A stretch of 64,000 nucleotides of DNA, from positions 62,001-126,000 of the forward strand of contig CAVZVI010000003.1 in NCBI GenBank assembly GCA_963778675.1, given 5' to 3'. The notes beneath the pieces were generated by a model. That model made no database searches and was not told where the DNA came from. It saw only the letters and a program-made list of their open reading frames with translations. The position numbers and the translations under genes were made by a program. Positions 9,023 through 19,060 of the stretch are shown piece after piece (positions within the stretch are counted from its first letter, which is position 1; every line of letters starts with the position of its first letter). The DNA is from CAWCDJ01 sp963778675 (GTDB lineage: Bacteria > Acidobacteriota > Terriglobia > Bryobacterales > Bryobacteraceae).

Positions 9023-10360
9023 CTAGACGAACTTGTATTGTCCCGGCACCGGCAGCGGCGTCGGCTCCATATTCACCTCGTAGCCGAAGTGGCCGGGCAT
9101 CAGATCCTGCTTCGAATTCGTGATCTGGTCCCAGGTGATCTCCAGGCCCGAGTAGGCCGATTCGCGCGCCATGATGCAGGTCAGCGTGCTCTCGGCGATC
9201 GGAATCGACTGGTTCACGTACGGACCCCGGCCCAGGATGCTGTCGATGAATTGAATGTGCTCCTGCACGTAGGGGCTGATGCCTTTCGTCCCCAGGTCCC
9301 GGCCGGTGCTGGTGCCCTTCGCGCCGACGATCAGGTCGCTCACGTTGTTGTACAGCCCGCGCGGATACTGGCGGCAGTGGCTGCTCAGATGGACTCCGTT
9401 GGCGTAGGTGAAATCGGAGTGCATGTGGTCGTAGATGTTCCCATAGAGTGCGGCCCGCGGCCGCCAGGCGGCGCCGCCGGTGGCAATCACGCTCACCGGG
9501 TGCGTGCCCATCACCCAGTTCATGAAGTCGATGTTGTGGAAGTGCTGCTCCACGATCTGATCGCCGCAGAGCCACAGGAAGCTGTACCAGTTGCGGTGCT
9601 CCCATTCCATGTCGCCCCACTTGGCGTCGCGCGCCTGGGCGTGGAAGACCGGCCCGCTGAGGTAATTCGAATGCAGAGCGACCACGTCGCCGATGGCGCC
9701 GTCGTGAACTTTGGCCACGGTCTCGACGTAAGGCGTGTCTTCGTGGCGCTGCGCGCCGGACATGACGGTCAGCTTCTTCTCTGTGGCCTTCCGTCCGGCA
9801 GCCATGAAGCGGCGCACTCCCGTGGCGTCGGTGCCTATGGGCTTCTCGGCGAAGACGTGCTTGCCCGCTTCGATAGCGGCCTCGAAGTGGATCGGCCGGT
9901 AGCCGGGAGGCGTGGTCAGCATCACGATATCGAGCTCCGAGTGGATGAGCTTCTGATACGCATCGAAACCGACGAAATGGTGGTCGGGCTCGACCTTGAT
10001 GCGCGGCGTGATGGACGCGGCCAGGTCCTCCGCGCTCATCTCTTTCGGCTGCCCGTCGCGCTCCACGGTGATGCCTTTGTGCAGGCTGACGAACTTCGGG
10101 TCGCGCAGCTTCTTCAAAGAATCTTCGAGGTGATCTTCGAAAATATCCGCCATCGCCACCAGTTCGACGTTCTCGTTGCCGGTCAGCATGTCCACCACGG
10201 CCTGCGTGCCGCGTCCGCCGCATCCGACGATGCCGGCCCGCAACTTTTCTTTGCCCGCGCCGCGAACGAGGTGGGGCTTGACGATGGTGAAGGCGGATCC
10301 GGCCGCGGCAACGTTCCGCAGCAGGGACCGCCTGGAGATCGGAGTCGGTTGATCTGCCAT
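9023..10360 (-). CDS. Tat-exported Gfo/Idh/MocA family oxidoreductase
   Basis: A 445-residue protein with a twin-arginine signal (ISRRSLLRNVAAAGSAF), so it is probably folded with its NAD(P) cofactor before export. GIVGCGGRG is the Rossmann loop, and AGKHVFAEKPIG is the signature EKP strand of the Gfo/Idh/MocA family. The C-terminal domain (residues about 200-440) is the usual alpha/beta substrate domain. Solibacter-type bacteria carry many such exported paralogues, thought to act on sugars. The open frame extends about 116 codons upstream through the M14 peptidase end, but the Tat signal fixes the ATG at 10360. It is convergent with the aldo/keto reductase gene. Confidence 0.88.
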   Translation of the reverse strand: MADQPTPISRRSLLRNVAAAGSAFTIVKPHLVRGAGKEKLRAGIVGCGGRGTQAVVDMLTGNENVELVAMADIFEDHLEDSLKKLRDPKFVSLHKGITVERDGQPKEMSAEDLAASITPRIKVEPDHHFVGFDAYQKLIHSELDIVMLTTPPGYRPIHFEAAIEAGKHVFAEKPIGTDATGVRRFMAAGRKATEKKLTVMSGAQRHEDTPYVETVAKVHDGAIGDVVALHSNYLSGPVFHAQARDAKWGDMEWEHRNWYSFLWLCGDQIVEQHFHNIDFMNWVMGTHPVSVIATGGAAWRPRAALYGNIYDHMHSDFTYANGVHLSSHCRQYPRGLYNNVSDLIVGAKGTSTGRDLGTKGISPYVQEHIQFIDSILGRGPYVNQSIPIAESTLTCIMARESAYSGLEITWDQITNSKQDLMPGHFGYEVNMEPTPLPVPGQYKFV

Positions 10361-10395
10361 GATGTCCAGGATGTTATCCTGTCGCGGCGCCGGAT

Positions 10396-13167
10396 TCAAT
10401 CGTGGCCTGCGGAAGCGGGGGCCGCCGGCGGTCTTCCCGGCTCCGGTTTCGGCAGGTCGTCGAAGTTCAGGATGGAGTTCACCAGCATGTTGAACTCGCC
10501 GAGATTCTGCCACCGGTAGCAGGGGTTGGTCGCGAACAGCACCACATGGCCCCGGCCCACGGCCGAATCGACGATCGCCGGCCGGTTTCGCGTTTCCGCG
10601 TAGCCCCGCATCAATCCGCTGAGCACCGACTTTTCGGTGCCTTCGAACTGCATCAGAATGCTCCGGCGGTCTTCGGTAGGAACGGTCAGCAGCGGCCCGC
10701 CGGCCCAACGCACCGGAAGAGTGCGATCCGAATAGCCGTAAAAGACCGGGTGTTCGGGCCGCATTACCTGCGCTTCGACGATCGGTCCGGGGGCGTAAAA
10801 CTGGGGCGACGTGCGGGCCGCGTTGATCTCGCGGGTGATGCCGAAATCGGCGGGCAGGAAACTGGAGGCGCCGAGGGTGATGAGCACGCCGCCCTGATGG
10901 ACGAAGTGGTCGAGCGCGGCAACGCCTTCGAGGCCCATGCCGCCGGTGATATCCTCCGACTGGCCGTACATCCCGAGCGAGGGATATTCGGGCGTCTTGT
11001 CGTACGCGATGGTCTGGCCGGCGCGCGGTTCGATATCGAAGACCAGGCTCTTGGCGCCGCCGCGCCCCTGGCTGGGAATCACGATGACATCGTAATCGGC
11101 GCGCAGGTTGCCCCTGCGGATGCGCTCCTTGTAAATCAGGTCGTAGGGCACCTCGAAATGATCGAAAGCGTAGCGTACCCAGCCGACATCCTGGGTGCTG
11201 CCCCAGGTGCTGAACACAGCCAGGCGCGGGGGGTTCAGCAGGTGTTTGGGAATGTCGGGCGCCTTCCCGAGGGCCACGGCCTCGAGTCCGAGCTTTACGA
11301 TTTCGCTTCTCACCCGCGGGCTCGATTCCACCAGGAACGAACCCGCCGGCAGATCGATGTCGCCCGACTTGTACTCTTTTTCGATGGCTTCGAATTGGAC
11401 GTCTTTCAGCCGGTAGCGCAGGGTCACCAGCGAGTTCGAGCCGTTATCGATGACCGCGGTAACCGGACCGCTGCCCTTGACAGTGCCGGCAATCTCGAGG
11501 ACGTCGACGGGCTGAACCTTCGCTTCGAGGACGGTCTTATCGGCGGTTTCACGCACTTCTGCCTGGCTCATCAGCCCCATCGTCCAGGCGGTATCGTCGT
11601 AGGTGGTGAGGCTCGGATCGGGATAGTTTTGCTTCTCGAGCAGGATCTTGGCCAACCGGCCGTAGGGCTGATTGCACTTCACGATGAGAGAGCCGGCCGG
11701 GTAGGTTCCGTCCTTGAGCTTGACCTCGGCGGAGGCGCGGCCGACCTCGATTCCCTGCAGCCGGAGGATGTTGACGATGAATGCCACCCGCGTCATATCC
11801 GGCTGATTCGCCGGCAGAATATAGCCGTAGGGAGCCCCGGTTTCGCCCGATTGGATCGAGTTGCGGCTTTTCTCGTAGAAATTTTCGAGCACGATCCTGG
11901 GGAACCCCGCGGTCAGCTCGAGTGCCGAGAGAACGCCCGTCTCCATGTAATTGGTGTTGTTCCGCATGGACCACGTCAGGCGGCGCGGCGGGGGAAGCGG
12001 CCGGTACCATTCCCGCGCCGTCATACCGCCCCCGCGGCCTCCGCGTCCCGCCGCCGCGGCCTCCGGCGCGCCGCCGCGGCCGCGGCCGATCGTGCGCACC
12101 ATGGTGTTGGCGCCGCCGTTGCCGAAGGTCTCGTACATTCGCAGCATGCCGTTGTGATTCGAAGACATGAAGCCCAGATAGCCCGGCGACCACATATCGA
12201 CGAAAGCATGGGTCCACACACCGGGCATGCCGTAGGCGATCATCTTCGTCATCTCGAAGTTCGAAAACCAGGGGAGCTCGGCGTAGAGAATCGGGTCGAG
12301 CGTGGGGTTCTGAGGGGCCTGGCCGCTGAAGGTGTACATGAGGGGCTGCGACTCATGCAGGTCGTGCAGGATGGGCGGGTGCCATTCGAGATAGAACTTC
12401 AGCCAGTTCCGCATGGTCACCTGGGAGTAATTGATATCGCGATTGTTGTCGTGATAGATGTACTTGCCCCAGTAAGGCGGCCCGGGAATGCGGTCCTGCT
12501 CGGTTTCCTGGCTGGTCATGTACCGGTAGTACCAGTCCACATAACGGTCGCGGCCATCCGGCTCGGCGGCGGCGGTCATCATCACGATGACGTTCTTACG
12601 GATGGAGTCGAACAGCGGCGACTCCTCGACAACCAGCCGGTAGGCGAGTTCCATGAGCATCTCGGGCGGGCCGGTCTCGGAGCTGTGCAGGCCCCCGGTA
12701 AACATGTAAATCGGTTTGGCCTGGGCGATGATCGTCTTGGCATCGGCCTCACTGAGGCCGCGCGGATCGGCCAGGCGGGCGAGATATCCCTTGTACGTAT
12801 CGAGGTGGGCGATCGTGTCTTCGTCCGAGATCGCGATCACCAGGCACTCGCGTCCTTCATCGGTAGTGCCGGCGGGCAGCAGTTTTACGCGCTTGGAAGC
12901 AGCCGCGAGAGCGCGGTAATAGCGGCCCAGGTCTGCAACGCGGGTCAGTTTCTTGGGTGCGCCGACGTAATAACCGAGGACGTCCTTGGGAGTGGGAATA
13001 CCGGCGGCCTTGGGCAGGTGATCGACCAGCGGGCTCATGAATTCGGGGCTCGTGGTCCACTCTTTGACGAGCTTGGCATAGTCCTCGTCTTCTGCCTGCT
13101 TCGGTTGCGCGAGCAGGGCGGGCGCGGCGGCCAGGAGGGCGAGCGCAAGGATGCGCGGGAATCTCAT
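10396..13167 (-). CDS. Secreted M14-family zinc carboxypeptidase-like protein
   Basis: A 923-residue exported protein with the signal peptide MRFPRILALALLAAAPALLAQ. The M14 zinc motif is seen as GGLHSSETGPPEM (His161, Glu164), then NRDINY, then HDLHES with the third ligand. The C-terminal 350 residues form a region with a glutamine-amidotransferase-like look (VIVIPSQGRGG, GGVLITLGASSF) common in this large bacterial subgroup. A Gly/Arg-rich stretch (GRGRGGAPEAAAAGRGG) interrupts the middle, probably a flexible linker. Role: extracellular peptide breakdown. Only 86 bases separate it from the divergent HExxH gene, so the two may share a control region. Confidence 0.88.
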   Translation of the reverse strand: MRFPRILALALLAAAPALLAQPKQAEDEDYAKLVKEWTTSPEFMSPLVDHLPKAAGIPTPKDVLGYYVGAPKKLTRVADLGRYYRALAAASKRVKLLPAGTTDEGRECLVIAISDEDTIAHLDTYKGYLARLADPRGLSEADAKTIIAQAKPIYMFTGGLHSSETGPPEMLMELAYRLVVEESPLFDSIRKNVIVMMTAAAEPDGRDRYVDWYYRYMTSQETEQDRIPGPPYWGKYIYHDNNRDINYSQVTMRNWLKFYLEWHPPILHDLHESQPLMYTFSGQAPQNPTLDPILYAELPWFSNFEMTKMIAYGMPGVWTHAFVDMWSPGYLGFMSSNHNGMLRMYETFGNGGANTMVRTIGRGRGGAPEAAAAGRGGRGGGMTAREWYRPLPPPRRLTWSMRNNTNYMETGVLSALELTAGFPRIVLENFYEKSRNSIQSGETGAPYGYILPANQPDMTRVAFIVNILRLQGIEVGRASAEVKLKDGTYPAGSLIVKCNQPYGRLAKILLEKQNYPDPSLTTYDDTAWTMGLMSQAEVRETADKTVLEAKVQPVDVLEIAGTVKGSGPVTAVIDNGSNSLVTLRYRLKDVQFEAIEKEYKSGDIDLPAGSFLVESSPRVRSEIVKLGLEAVALGKAPDIPKHLLNPPRLAVFSTWGSTQDVGWVRYAFDHFEVPYDLIYKERIRRGNLRADYDVIVIPSQGRGGAKSLVFDIEPRAGQTIAYDKTPEYPSLGMYGQSEDITGGMGLEGVAALDHFVHQGGVLITLGASSFLPADFGITREINAARTSPQFYAPGPIVEAQVMRPEHPVFYGYSDRTLPVRWAGGPLLTVPTEDRRSILMQFEGTEKSVLSGLMRGYAETRNRPAIVDSAVGRGHVVLFATNPCYRWQNLGEFNMLVNSILNFDDLPKPEPGRPPAAPASAGHD

Positions 13168-13253
13168 AGATGCCTCGGGATGCTGGTTTACAAGTATACA
13201 TCGAGGCCGCTGTTACGCTCCGGCCGTTTGCGACACTATCTCCTGGAGGTGCC

Positions 13254-13808
13254 ATGGCGCTGAAAATTACAACGACTTCCAATCCGGTACCGGCGGCGAA
13301 ACCCGTTCCCGTCAAACAGGTGCAGGATGCCGCGGCGGCTCAGGGAAATCCTTTTGCCGCCAGGGCGATCGCGATCACCAAGCCCACGCTGCATCACGAA
13401 ACCACGCAGTTGAACTTCGAAACCGTGACCAACAAGAAAGGTACGCAGTTCCGGTTCAAAGCGGGGACCCTGCCGCTGACCCTGAGCCAGGAGATTTGGA
13501 TCGCCGATTCGCTGTCCGATTGCGCCAAAAAGATCTGGCTCGCCCACGAGCAGGGCCACGTGGCCGACAACGACGCGGTACTGAATCAGATGGAGGCGGA
13601 ACTCCGGAAAGATCAGCAATTCGCGGACATCCTGCTCTTCCCGAAGTGGACACCGCTCGGGAAAAACAAAGAAAACTACACCAAGGCGCAAAAGACCATT
13701 GCCGACCGGATCGGGGCGGTGTTCCACAGTCTGACGGTTGCCGCCGCCACGGCGCGGGACACCGACGCGGAATACAAGAGGGTTCAGGACGAAGTCAACA
13801 AGTGCTAG
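13254..13808 (+). CDS. Small HExxH protein, putative zinc metallopeptidase of unknown family
   Basis: A 184-residue protein with no signal peptide or membrane segment. The N-terminal 30 residues are Pro/Ala/Val-rich, and the middle contains KKIWLAHEQGHVADN with His98-Glu99-His102. HEQGH followed by Asp is the zinc site of several secreted-protease families such as DUF922, but the rest does not let me name one. The C-terminal third is charged and helical. GGAGG sits 6 bases before the ATG at 13254; the open frame extends 28 codons further upstream without such a site. Activity is inferred only from the motif. Confidence 0.6.
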   Translation: MALKITTTSNPVPAAKPVPVKQVQDAAAAQGNPFAARAIAITKPTLHHETTQLNFETVTNKKGTQFRFKAGTLPLTLSQEIWIADSLSDCAKKIWLAHEQGHVADNDAVLNQMEAELRKDQQFADILLFPKWTPLGKNKENYTKAQKTIADRIGAVFHSLTVAAATARDTDAEYKRVQDEVNKC

Positions 13809-13844
13809 GGTATCCCGCGTATCCGGCCGCGCCTTCCGCTCCGC

Positions 13845-14636
13845 CTATTCGATCAGCCGGAAGGAATAGATCTTCCCGATGCGCCCCGAACTCGAAGTGG
13901 CATCGGACGACGCCGGAGGCAGCAGGCCGTACTCGCCCGCGCCGATGTTCGGCAGCACGACCTCGTAAGTCCGTGGGGCGAGCTTCTTATTCTCGAACGG
14001 GACCAGGTCGCGGGTAGCGCCGCCGGAAACGTGCATCACGCCACCGGTGACGGTACGGAACTCGCGAGAGTCCTTCTGGTCCCGCAGGCGCAGAAGTTGA
14101 TATTCGGTGATGGAAACTCCCTCCGGCGTGTAGACCAGAATTTCCACCGGCGACTTCAATTGCGTCGGGCTGTGACTGCCGTTCACATGACCGTTCACGT
14201 CCCCTTTTACGATGCCGGCCGTGCCGATCGTTTTGAGCACCCCGCCAGTTTTGAAGTTGACAACCTCGGGTTGCAGGTCCGCCCACGCTTCGCCCTTCTT
14301 GTAGTAAACTCCGACCTCGGCAACCAGGGAGGCGGCGGGGGCCGCGGCAGTCGCCGGCGCGGCGGGCGAAGCCGGCTTGGCCTTCCCGCCCGAGCCCATC
14401 TTTTCGACCATGGCGGCGATAACTTTGTCACTGACGCCCGCGGTCTTCAGCGCAATCAGGGCATCGGCGCCGGTCGTGAAATTGCCAGGCTGCGACTGGA
14501 TGGTCGCGAGGATGATCTCCTCGCCCAGCCCGGCCTTGGACATCTTGATGATCGTGTCGTTATTCAGGGTCGCCTGTCCCAGTAAGACGGCCGCAAGAAA
14601 CAACGCCAGAATACCCGTGGTGAGCCTCGCTCGCAC
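13845..14636 (-). CDS. Secreted protein of unknown function, acidobacterial type
   Basis: A 263-residue protein with a signal peptide (RARLTTGILALFLAAVLLGQA). Residues about 23-72 form a helical module (NDTIIKMSKAGLGEEIIL) that I associate with repeated N-terminal modules of Solibacter secreted proteins. An Ala/Pro linker follows, then a beta-rich C-terminal domain of about 160 residues. The GTG at 14636 was chosen because AAGGAGG lies 7 bases upstream. It may follow the permease gene in an operon (102-base gap). Function unknown. Confidence 0.65.
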   Translation of the reverse strand: MRARLTTGILALFLAAVLLGQATLNNDTIIKMSKAGLGEEIILATIQSQPGNFTTGADALIALKTAGVSDKVIAAMVEKMGSGGKAKPASPAAPATAAAPAASLVAEVGVYYKKGEAWADLQPEVVNFKTGGVLKTIGTAGIVKGDVNGHVNGSHSPTQLKSPVEILVYTPEGVSITEYQLLRLRDQKDSREFRTVTGGVMHVSGGATRDLVPFENKKLAPRTYEVVLPNIGAGEYGLLPPASSDATSSSGRIGKIYSFRLIE

Positions 14637-14744
14637 GTGCAAACCTCCTTGTATTCCCTGGATAGTGACGATGCGTCCGGTCCCGTTACAAAAAATACGT
14701 TCACGGAAGTCTACACCCTGGGCGCCGCCAGGCGCAATACGGAT

Positions 14745-17142
14745 TCATTCCTGCCGCAGCGCGATCGCCGGATCGATGGAAGCCGCCCGCCGCGCGGGAA
14801 TGTATGACGCTAACAGCGCAACCGCGCCCAGTCCCGCCGTGACCACCGCGAAAACTCGGGGGTCGAGGGGAGACACGCCGTAAGAGCAGAGTGGAGAGCA
14901 GGCGCGTGCCGGCGGCGGCCAGGAGCACGCCCGCGCACAAGCCGATGACCGTCAGCCGGGCTGCGTAGCCGCCGATGCTTCGCACCACGTCCCACTGGCT
15001 CGCGCCGATCGCCATTCTCAATCCGATTTCGCGCGTCTTCTGCGACACGACATACGCGAGCACACCGTAGATCCCCAGCGCGGCCAGCAGCAGCGATAGG
15101 GCCGCGAATGCCCCCAGCATCTCGAGCACCTGCCGGCGCGTTGCGAACTCGTCGTCCACGATCGCGCTCATCGGCCGGATCCGCGCCACCGGCTGCTCGG
15201 GGTCCACCGACCAGACGGCCCGCTGCAGCTCTTTGGCGAGGCTGAGCGGCTCCCGCGATGTCAGCACGGCAATCTCGGAAGGTTGAAAGAAGCCGATCGC
15301 CGTCTGTGTGAACGGCACGTACACTGCCGGTTTCAGTCCGAAGTCCATGCCGCGCTCGCGAATGTCGGCGACGACCCCCACAATCGTCATCCAGAGCCGG
15401 CTTCCATCGCCCGTTCCGGTGTCGATCCTATGGCCGAGCGCGCTCTGGCCCGGCCAGTACTGCCGCGCCAGCGATTCGCTGACCACCACAACGGGAAGCG
15501 TATCGCCGTGATCGCCTTCACTGAGGAAGCGGCCCTCCTTCAGCCGCGCGCCAATCGTCTCCAGGTAGCCGGCGCTCACCAGCCGGAACAGCGCGTCCTG
15601 CTCCAGGCCGGTCTGCGCGGGCCGGCCCTCGATCACCAGGCCCATGGTATTGCCGCGCGAGGTATACGGAAGATCGGAGGTCAGTCCGGCACTCTTCACG
15701 CCGGGGATCGACCGCACACGCCCGAGAAGGTCGCTGTAGAATTGCCGGCGCTTCCCGCTGTCCGCGTACTTCGGATACGGCACCGCGATGTCGGCCGTCA
15801 AAATCCCGTCAGCCCGAAAACCCGGATCGGCGGCGCGTAGGTGGACCATGGTCTCGATCAGCAGCGCCGCACCGGCCACCAGGACCAGCGCGATCGCAAC
15901 CTCCGCGACCACCAGCGTGTCGCGAAGCCTCCGCGCCCCCGATCCGATTGTGCCCCGGCCCGCAAGACCGCCGGCAGCGAATCGCAGGGCGGGCGCCAGG
16001 CCGAACAACAGTCCCGTGAGAATGGATATGCCGCCCGTGAAAGCCAGCGCGCGCAGATCGAGCCGCAGGTCTGGAAAGGCGCCGGGGACCATCGGTTCGA
16101 GCGCCCGGATGCTCCAGGCGGCGAACAGCAGACCCAGTCCCCCTGCGGCCAGGGCGAGGACCAGGTTCTCGGTAAGGACCTGCCGGACCAGTCGCAGCGG
16201 CCGGGCGCCGAGGGCACTCCGTATGGCGAACTCCCGGCGCCGGCCCGAAGCCCGCACGAGCAGCAGGTTCCCGGCGTTCGCGCACGCGATCAGCAGCACA
16301 CAGGCCGCGGCTGCGAGCAGGATGATGAACGCGGTCCGCGTGTCTCCCAGCATCTCGTCTTTCAGGGGAACCACGGCGATCCCAACCTTCGAGTTGGTGG
16401 CCGGGAATTCCCGTGCGAGCTCGCCGGCGATGGCCACCATCTCGGCCCGGGCCTCCGCGAGCGTGTGGCCGCTTCGGATCCTTCCGACGACTTTCAGGAA
16501 GTGGCTGTTGCGCCGTGCGAGAAGCTGCGGCGACAACCCCAGCGGCATCCAAAGCTCCGTATCGCGATCGGGGAACGTAAACCCCCTTGGCATGATTCCG
16601 AGCACGGTGTAGCGCTCGCCGTTCATCACGACGGTCTTTCCCACCAGCGCCGCATCGCCGCCGAATCGCCGCTGCCAGAGGCGATAGCTCAGCACCACCG
16701 CCTTGGTCTCCGGTCCTTCCTCGCTCTTCAGGAAGGTCCTGCCGGCCAGCGGCGCCACCCCGAGCATCGGCAGCAGATTCGCCGAAACGGAGAGACCCAG
16801 CACCTCCTCGGGCGTCCCGGCGCCCGACAGGTCCATGTTCCGCGGGCCGGCATACGCGGCCACCTCTTCGAAGATGCGCGTGCGCCTCCGCCAGTCGAGG
16901 AAAGTCGCCGGCGAAACACGGTTTTGCGGGACTCCAAAGGCGGAGAAGTCCTCCCACAGCATCACTAGCCGGCCTGGCTCACGATAGGGAAGGGGCCGAA
17001 TCACGGTCTGGTCGAGCGCGCTGAAAATGGCCGAGTTCGCGCCGATTCCCAGTGCCAGAACCCCGATGACAGCCAGCGCGAATCCGGGGGCCCGTCTCAG
17101 AAGCCGGATCGCCTGACGGAGGTCGGAAAAGGCTGCGGCCAT
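14745..17142 (-). CDS. MacB/FtsX-type ABC permease (ADOP-like), one frameshift
   Basis: About 798 residues once one extra base near 14882 is removed. After the shift the reading frame resumes as LYGVSPLDPRVF and ends with PARRAASIDPAIALRQE at the TGA 14745-14747, the usual end of this family. The N-terminus (DLRQAIRLLRRAPGFALAV, LGIGANSAIFS) and the two FtsX-like four-helix units separated by MacB periplasmic domains match the acidobacterial duplicated orphan permeases. These have no ATPase in the same gene and act, as far as known, in export or as MacB-like transporters. No ATPase gene is adjacent. The insertion is probably a sequence error. Confidence 0.88.
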
Positions 17143-17172
17143 CGCCGGTTAGACGGTTCAGGACGGAGAAGG

Positions 17173-17622
17173 TTATCCTTTTCGAATCCAGTTTGGGACG
17201 ACTCGATCGACGGCCTCCCGGAGTGCCCGGCTCACAGGGCTGGAGAGCCCCGCTCCGAGCTCGAAACCGGCCGCCCCGGCGGTGAGCAGCGCTGCCGGAG
17301 GACAACTGCCATAAAGGGCGCGGGCACCCGCCAGCAGGCCGGAAGGCGTTGCAAAGTGCGTAAAGCCCGTTCGGGATTCCGCGTGCGGCTCGAGCGGCTC
17401 GAGCGAGATCTCCCCGGGCCCGGCACCGTCCCGGGCGTCGATGAAGAGGACCCGTCCGGCGCGGCTCACCGGCTCCATCAGCTCGGGCGTGAGCTGGGGA
17501 AGCGCCAGGATCTCGACGGCCGGATCGTGGATCGTCCCCCGCAGGCGTTCCGCGACTTCCCTGCCGAAGCCATCGTCGCCGCGCAGCAGGTTGCCGTAGC
17601 CGATGATCAGGATCCGTGCCAT
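17173..17622 (-). CDS. hoxW: [NiFe]-hydrogenase maturation endopeptidase
   Basis: A 149-residue HycI/HoxW-family peptidase. GYGNLLRGDDGFG carries Asp16, the nickel-sensing ligand of the family; FIDARDGAGPGE and FTHFATPSGLL supply the second acidic site and the conserved His. Its task is to cut off the C-terminal tail of the large subunit (HoxH) after the NiFe site is loaded. It lies 15 bases downstream of hoxH in the same direction and closes the hox operon. Length and motifs are complete. Confidence 0.92.
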   Translation of the reverse strand: MARILIIGYGNLLRGDDGFGREVAERLRGTIHDPAVEILALPQLTPELMEPVSRAGRVLFIDARDGAGPGEISLEPLEPHAESRTGFTHFATPSGLLAGARALYGSCPPAALLTAGAAGFELGAGLSSPVSRALREAVDRVVPNWIRKG

Positions 17623-17637
17623 CGGCGGAGCGCTCCT

Positions 17638-19056
17638 TTATCCCAGTGTATCCAGCAGCGCGCCGTCGTGCCCGCGCAGCTCCACTTCCAGGGCCATGCG
17701 GCCGTCGGCATGCGTCGAGCAGCTCAGGCACGGGTCGAAGGCGCGGATCACCGCTTCCACGCGGTTGAGCATCCCTTCCGACAGGCGGTTGCCGTGCACG
17801 AAATGCCGCGCCACCTGCAGCACGCCGCGGTTCATGGCGGCATTGTTATGGCCGGTGGCGATGATCAGGTTCGCCCAGGTCATGAGGCCGTCGCGATCCA
17901 CCTTGTAGTGGTGGATCAGGGTGCCGCGCGGCGCCTCGGCGACGCCGACGCCTTCGGTGTTGTTCACGCTGGCGTGAGCCCGCACTTCCGGATCGAGAAT
18001 CTCGGGATCCGTCAGGAGCTGCTCCATCTTCTCGAGCGCGTAGAGGACCTCGATGAGCCGCGCATAGTGGAAGTAGAAGGAGCTGAGCACGGGGCCGCGG
18101 TCGAGCTCGCGGAACTCGGCCCATTCCTGGCCGGCGCGCGGGGTGCCGCAGCCGTCAATCAGGTTGAGGCGCGCCAGCGGACCGACACGGTAGACGCCGT
18201 CGGGATAGCCCAACGGCTTGTAAAAGCTGGTCTTGAGGTAGGTCCAGGGATGGGCGATCTCGCCGATGTACGACGCGTAGCCGGCCCCATCCACATCCGC
18301 GACGATTTTCCCGCCGGAATCGAGGAAGCGCAGCTTGCCGTCGTAGTGCTCCAGGCCGCCGTCTTCCGCCACCAGGCCCATGAACAGCGTCGGGAAATTG
18401 GCGAAGGTGCGGATCTCTTCCCGGAAGCGCTCCATTTCGCTCTTGAACCAGTCGAGAGCGCGTTCGGTGGCGGCGCGCGCTTCCGGGATGGCCGCGACGA
18501 TGCGGTCGCGGCGTTCGGCGTCGAGGGCTCCGCTCACGCCGCCGGGTACGACCCAGGCGGGATGGATCCGCTTGCCGCCGAGTAACTCGATGACCTCCTG
18601 GCCGAACCGGCGCAGCCCGATGCCGTCCCTGGCCATCGCGGGGTGGGATTCCATGACGCCGAAGATGTTGCGCCGGGACGGGTCGCCATCCATGCCGAGC
18701 AGGAAGTCGGCCGAGGAGAGGTAGAAGAAGCTCAATGCATGCGACTGCACGATCTGCGCCAGGTTGAGAATGCGGCGCAGGCGCACGGCGTTTTCGGGAA
18801 TCCGCACCGCCAGGATCTCGTCGCACGCCTTGGCCGAGGCGATCAGGTGGCTGACCGGGCAGATGCCGCAAATACGCGCCATCAGCGAAGGCATCTCGTA
18901 GAACGGGCGCCCTTCGCAGAACTTCTCGAATCCGCGGAACTGGGTGACATGGAAGTAAGCCTCCTCCACATGGCCCTGTTCGTCGAGATGAATCGAAATC
19001 TTGGAGTGTCCTTCGATGCGGGTGACCGGATCGATGACGATCTTTTGCCGTGGCAT
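17638..19056 (-). CDS. hoxH: HoxH, large [NiFe] subunit of NAD-reducing hydrogenase
   Basis: A 472-residue catalytic subunit. The four Ni-Fe cysteines are C63 and C66 (RICGICPVSH) and C443 and C446 (DPCLSCSTH). A 23-residue tail follows His449 and should be removed by the HoxW-like protease. The motifs fit group 3d bidirectional hydrogenases, which exchange electrons between H2 and NAD(H) in the cytoplasm. HoxH pairs with HoxY, whose stop codon is only 4 bases upstream. No hyp accessory genes for metal-centre assembly are in the window, so they must be elsewhere. Confidence 0.95.
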   Translation of the reverse strand: MPRQKIVIDPVTRIEGHSKISIHLDEQGHVEEAYFHVTQFRGFEKFCEGRPFYEMPSLMARICGICPVSHLIASAKACDEILAVRIPENAVRLRRILNLAQIVQSHALSFFYLSSADFLLGMDGDPSRRNIFGVMESHPAMARDGIGLRRFGQEVIELLGGKRIHPAWVVPGGVSGALDAERRDRIVAAIPEARAATERALDWFKSEMERFREEIRTFANFPTLFMGLVAEDGGLEHYDGKLRFLDSGGKIVADVDGAGYASYIGEIAHPWTYLKTSFYKPLGYPDGVYRVGPLARLNLIDGCGTPRAGQEWAEFRELDRGPVLSSFYFHYARLIEVLYALEKMEQLLTDPEILDPEVRAHASVNNTEGVGVAEAPRGTLIHHYKVDRDGLMTWANLIIATGHNNAAMNRGVLQVARHFVHGNRLSEGMLNRVEAVIRAFDPCLSCSTHADGRMALEVELRGHDGALLDTLG

Positions 19057-19060
19057 GGTT

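Noticed and set aside
10402..13263. A 953-codon open frame on the plus strand
   Set aside because: It is the exact antisense of the M14 peptidase gene, which has a signal peptide and zinc motifs. The antisense protein is rich in Arg/His/Gly/Val as expected of a GC-rich shadow.
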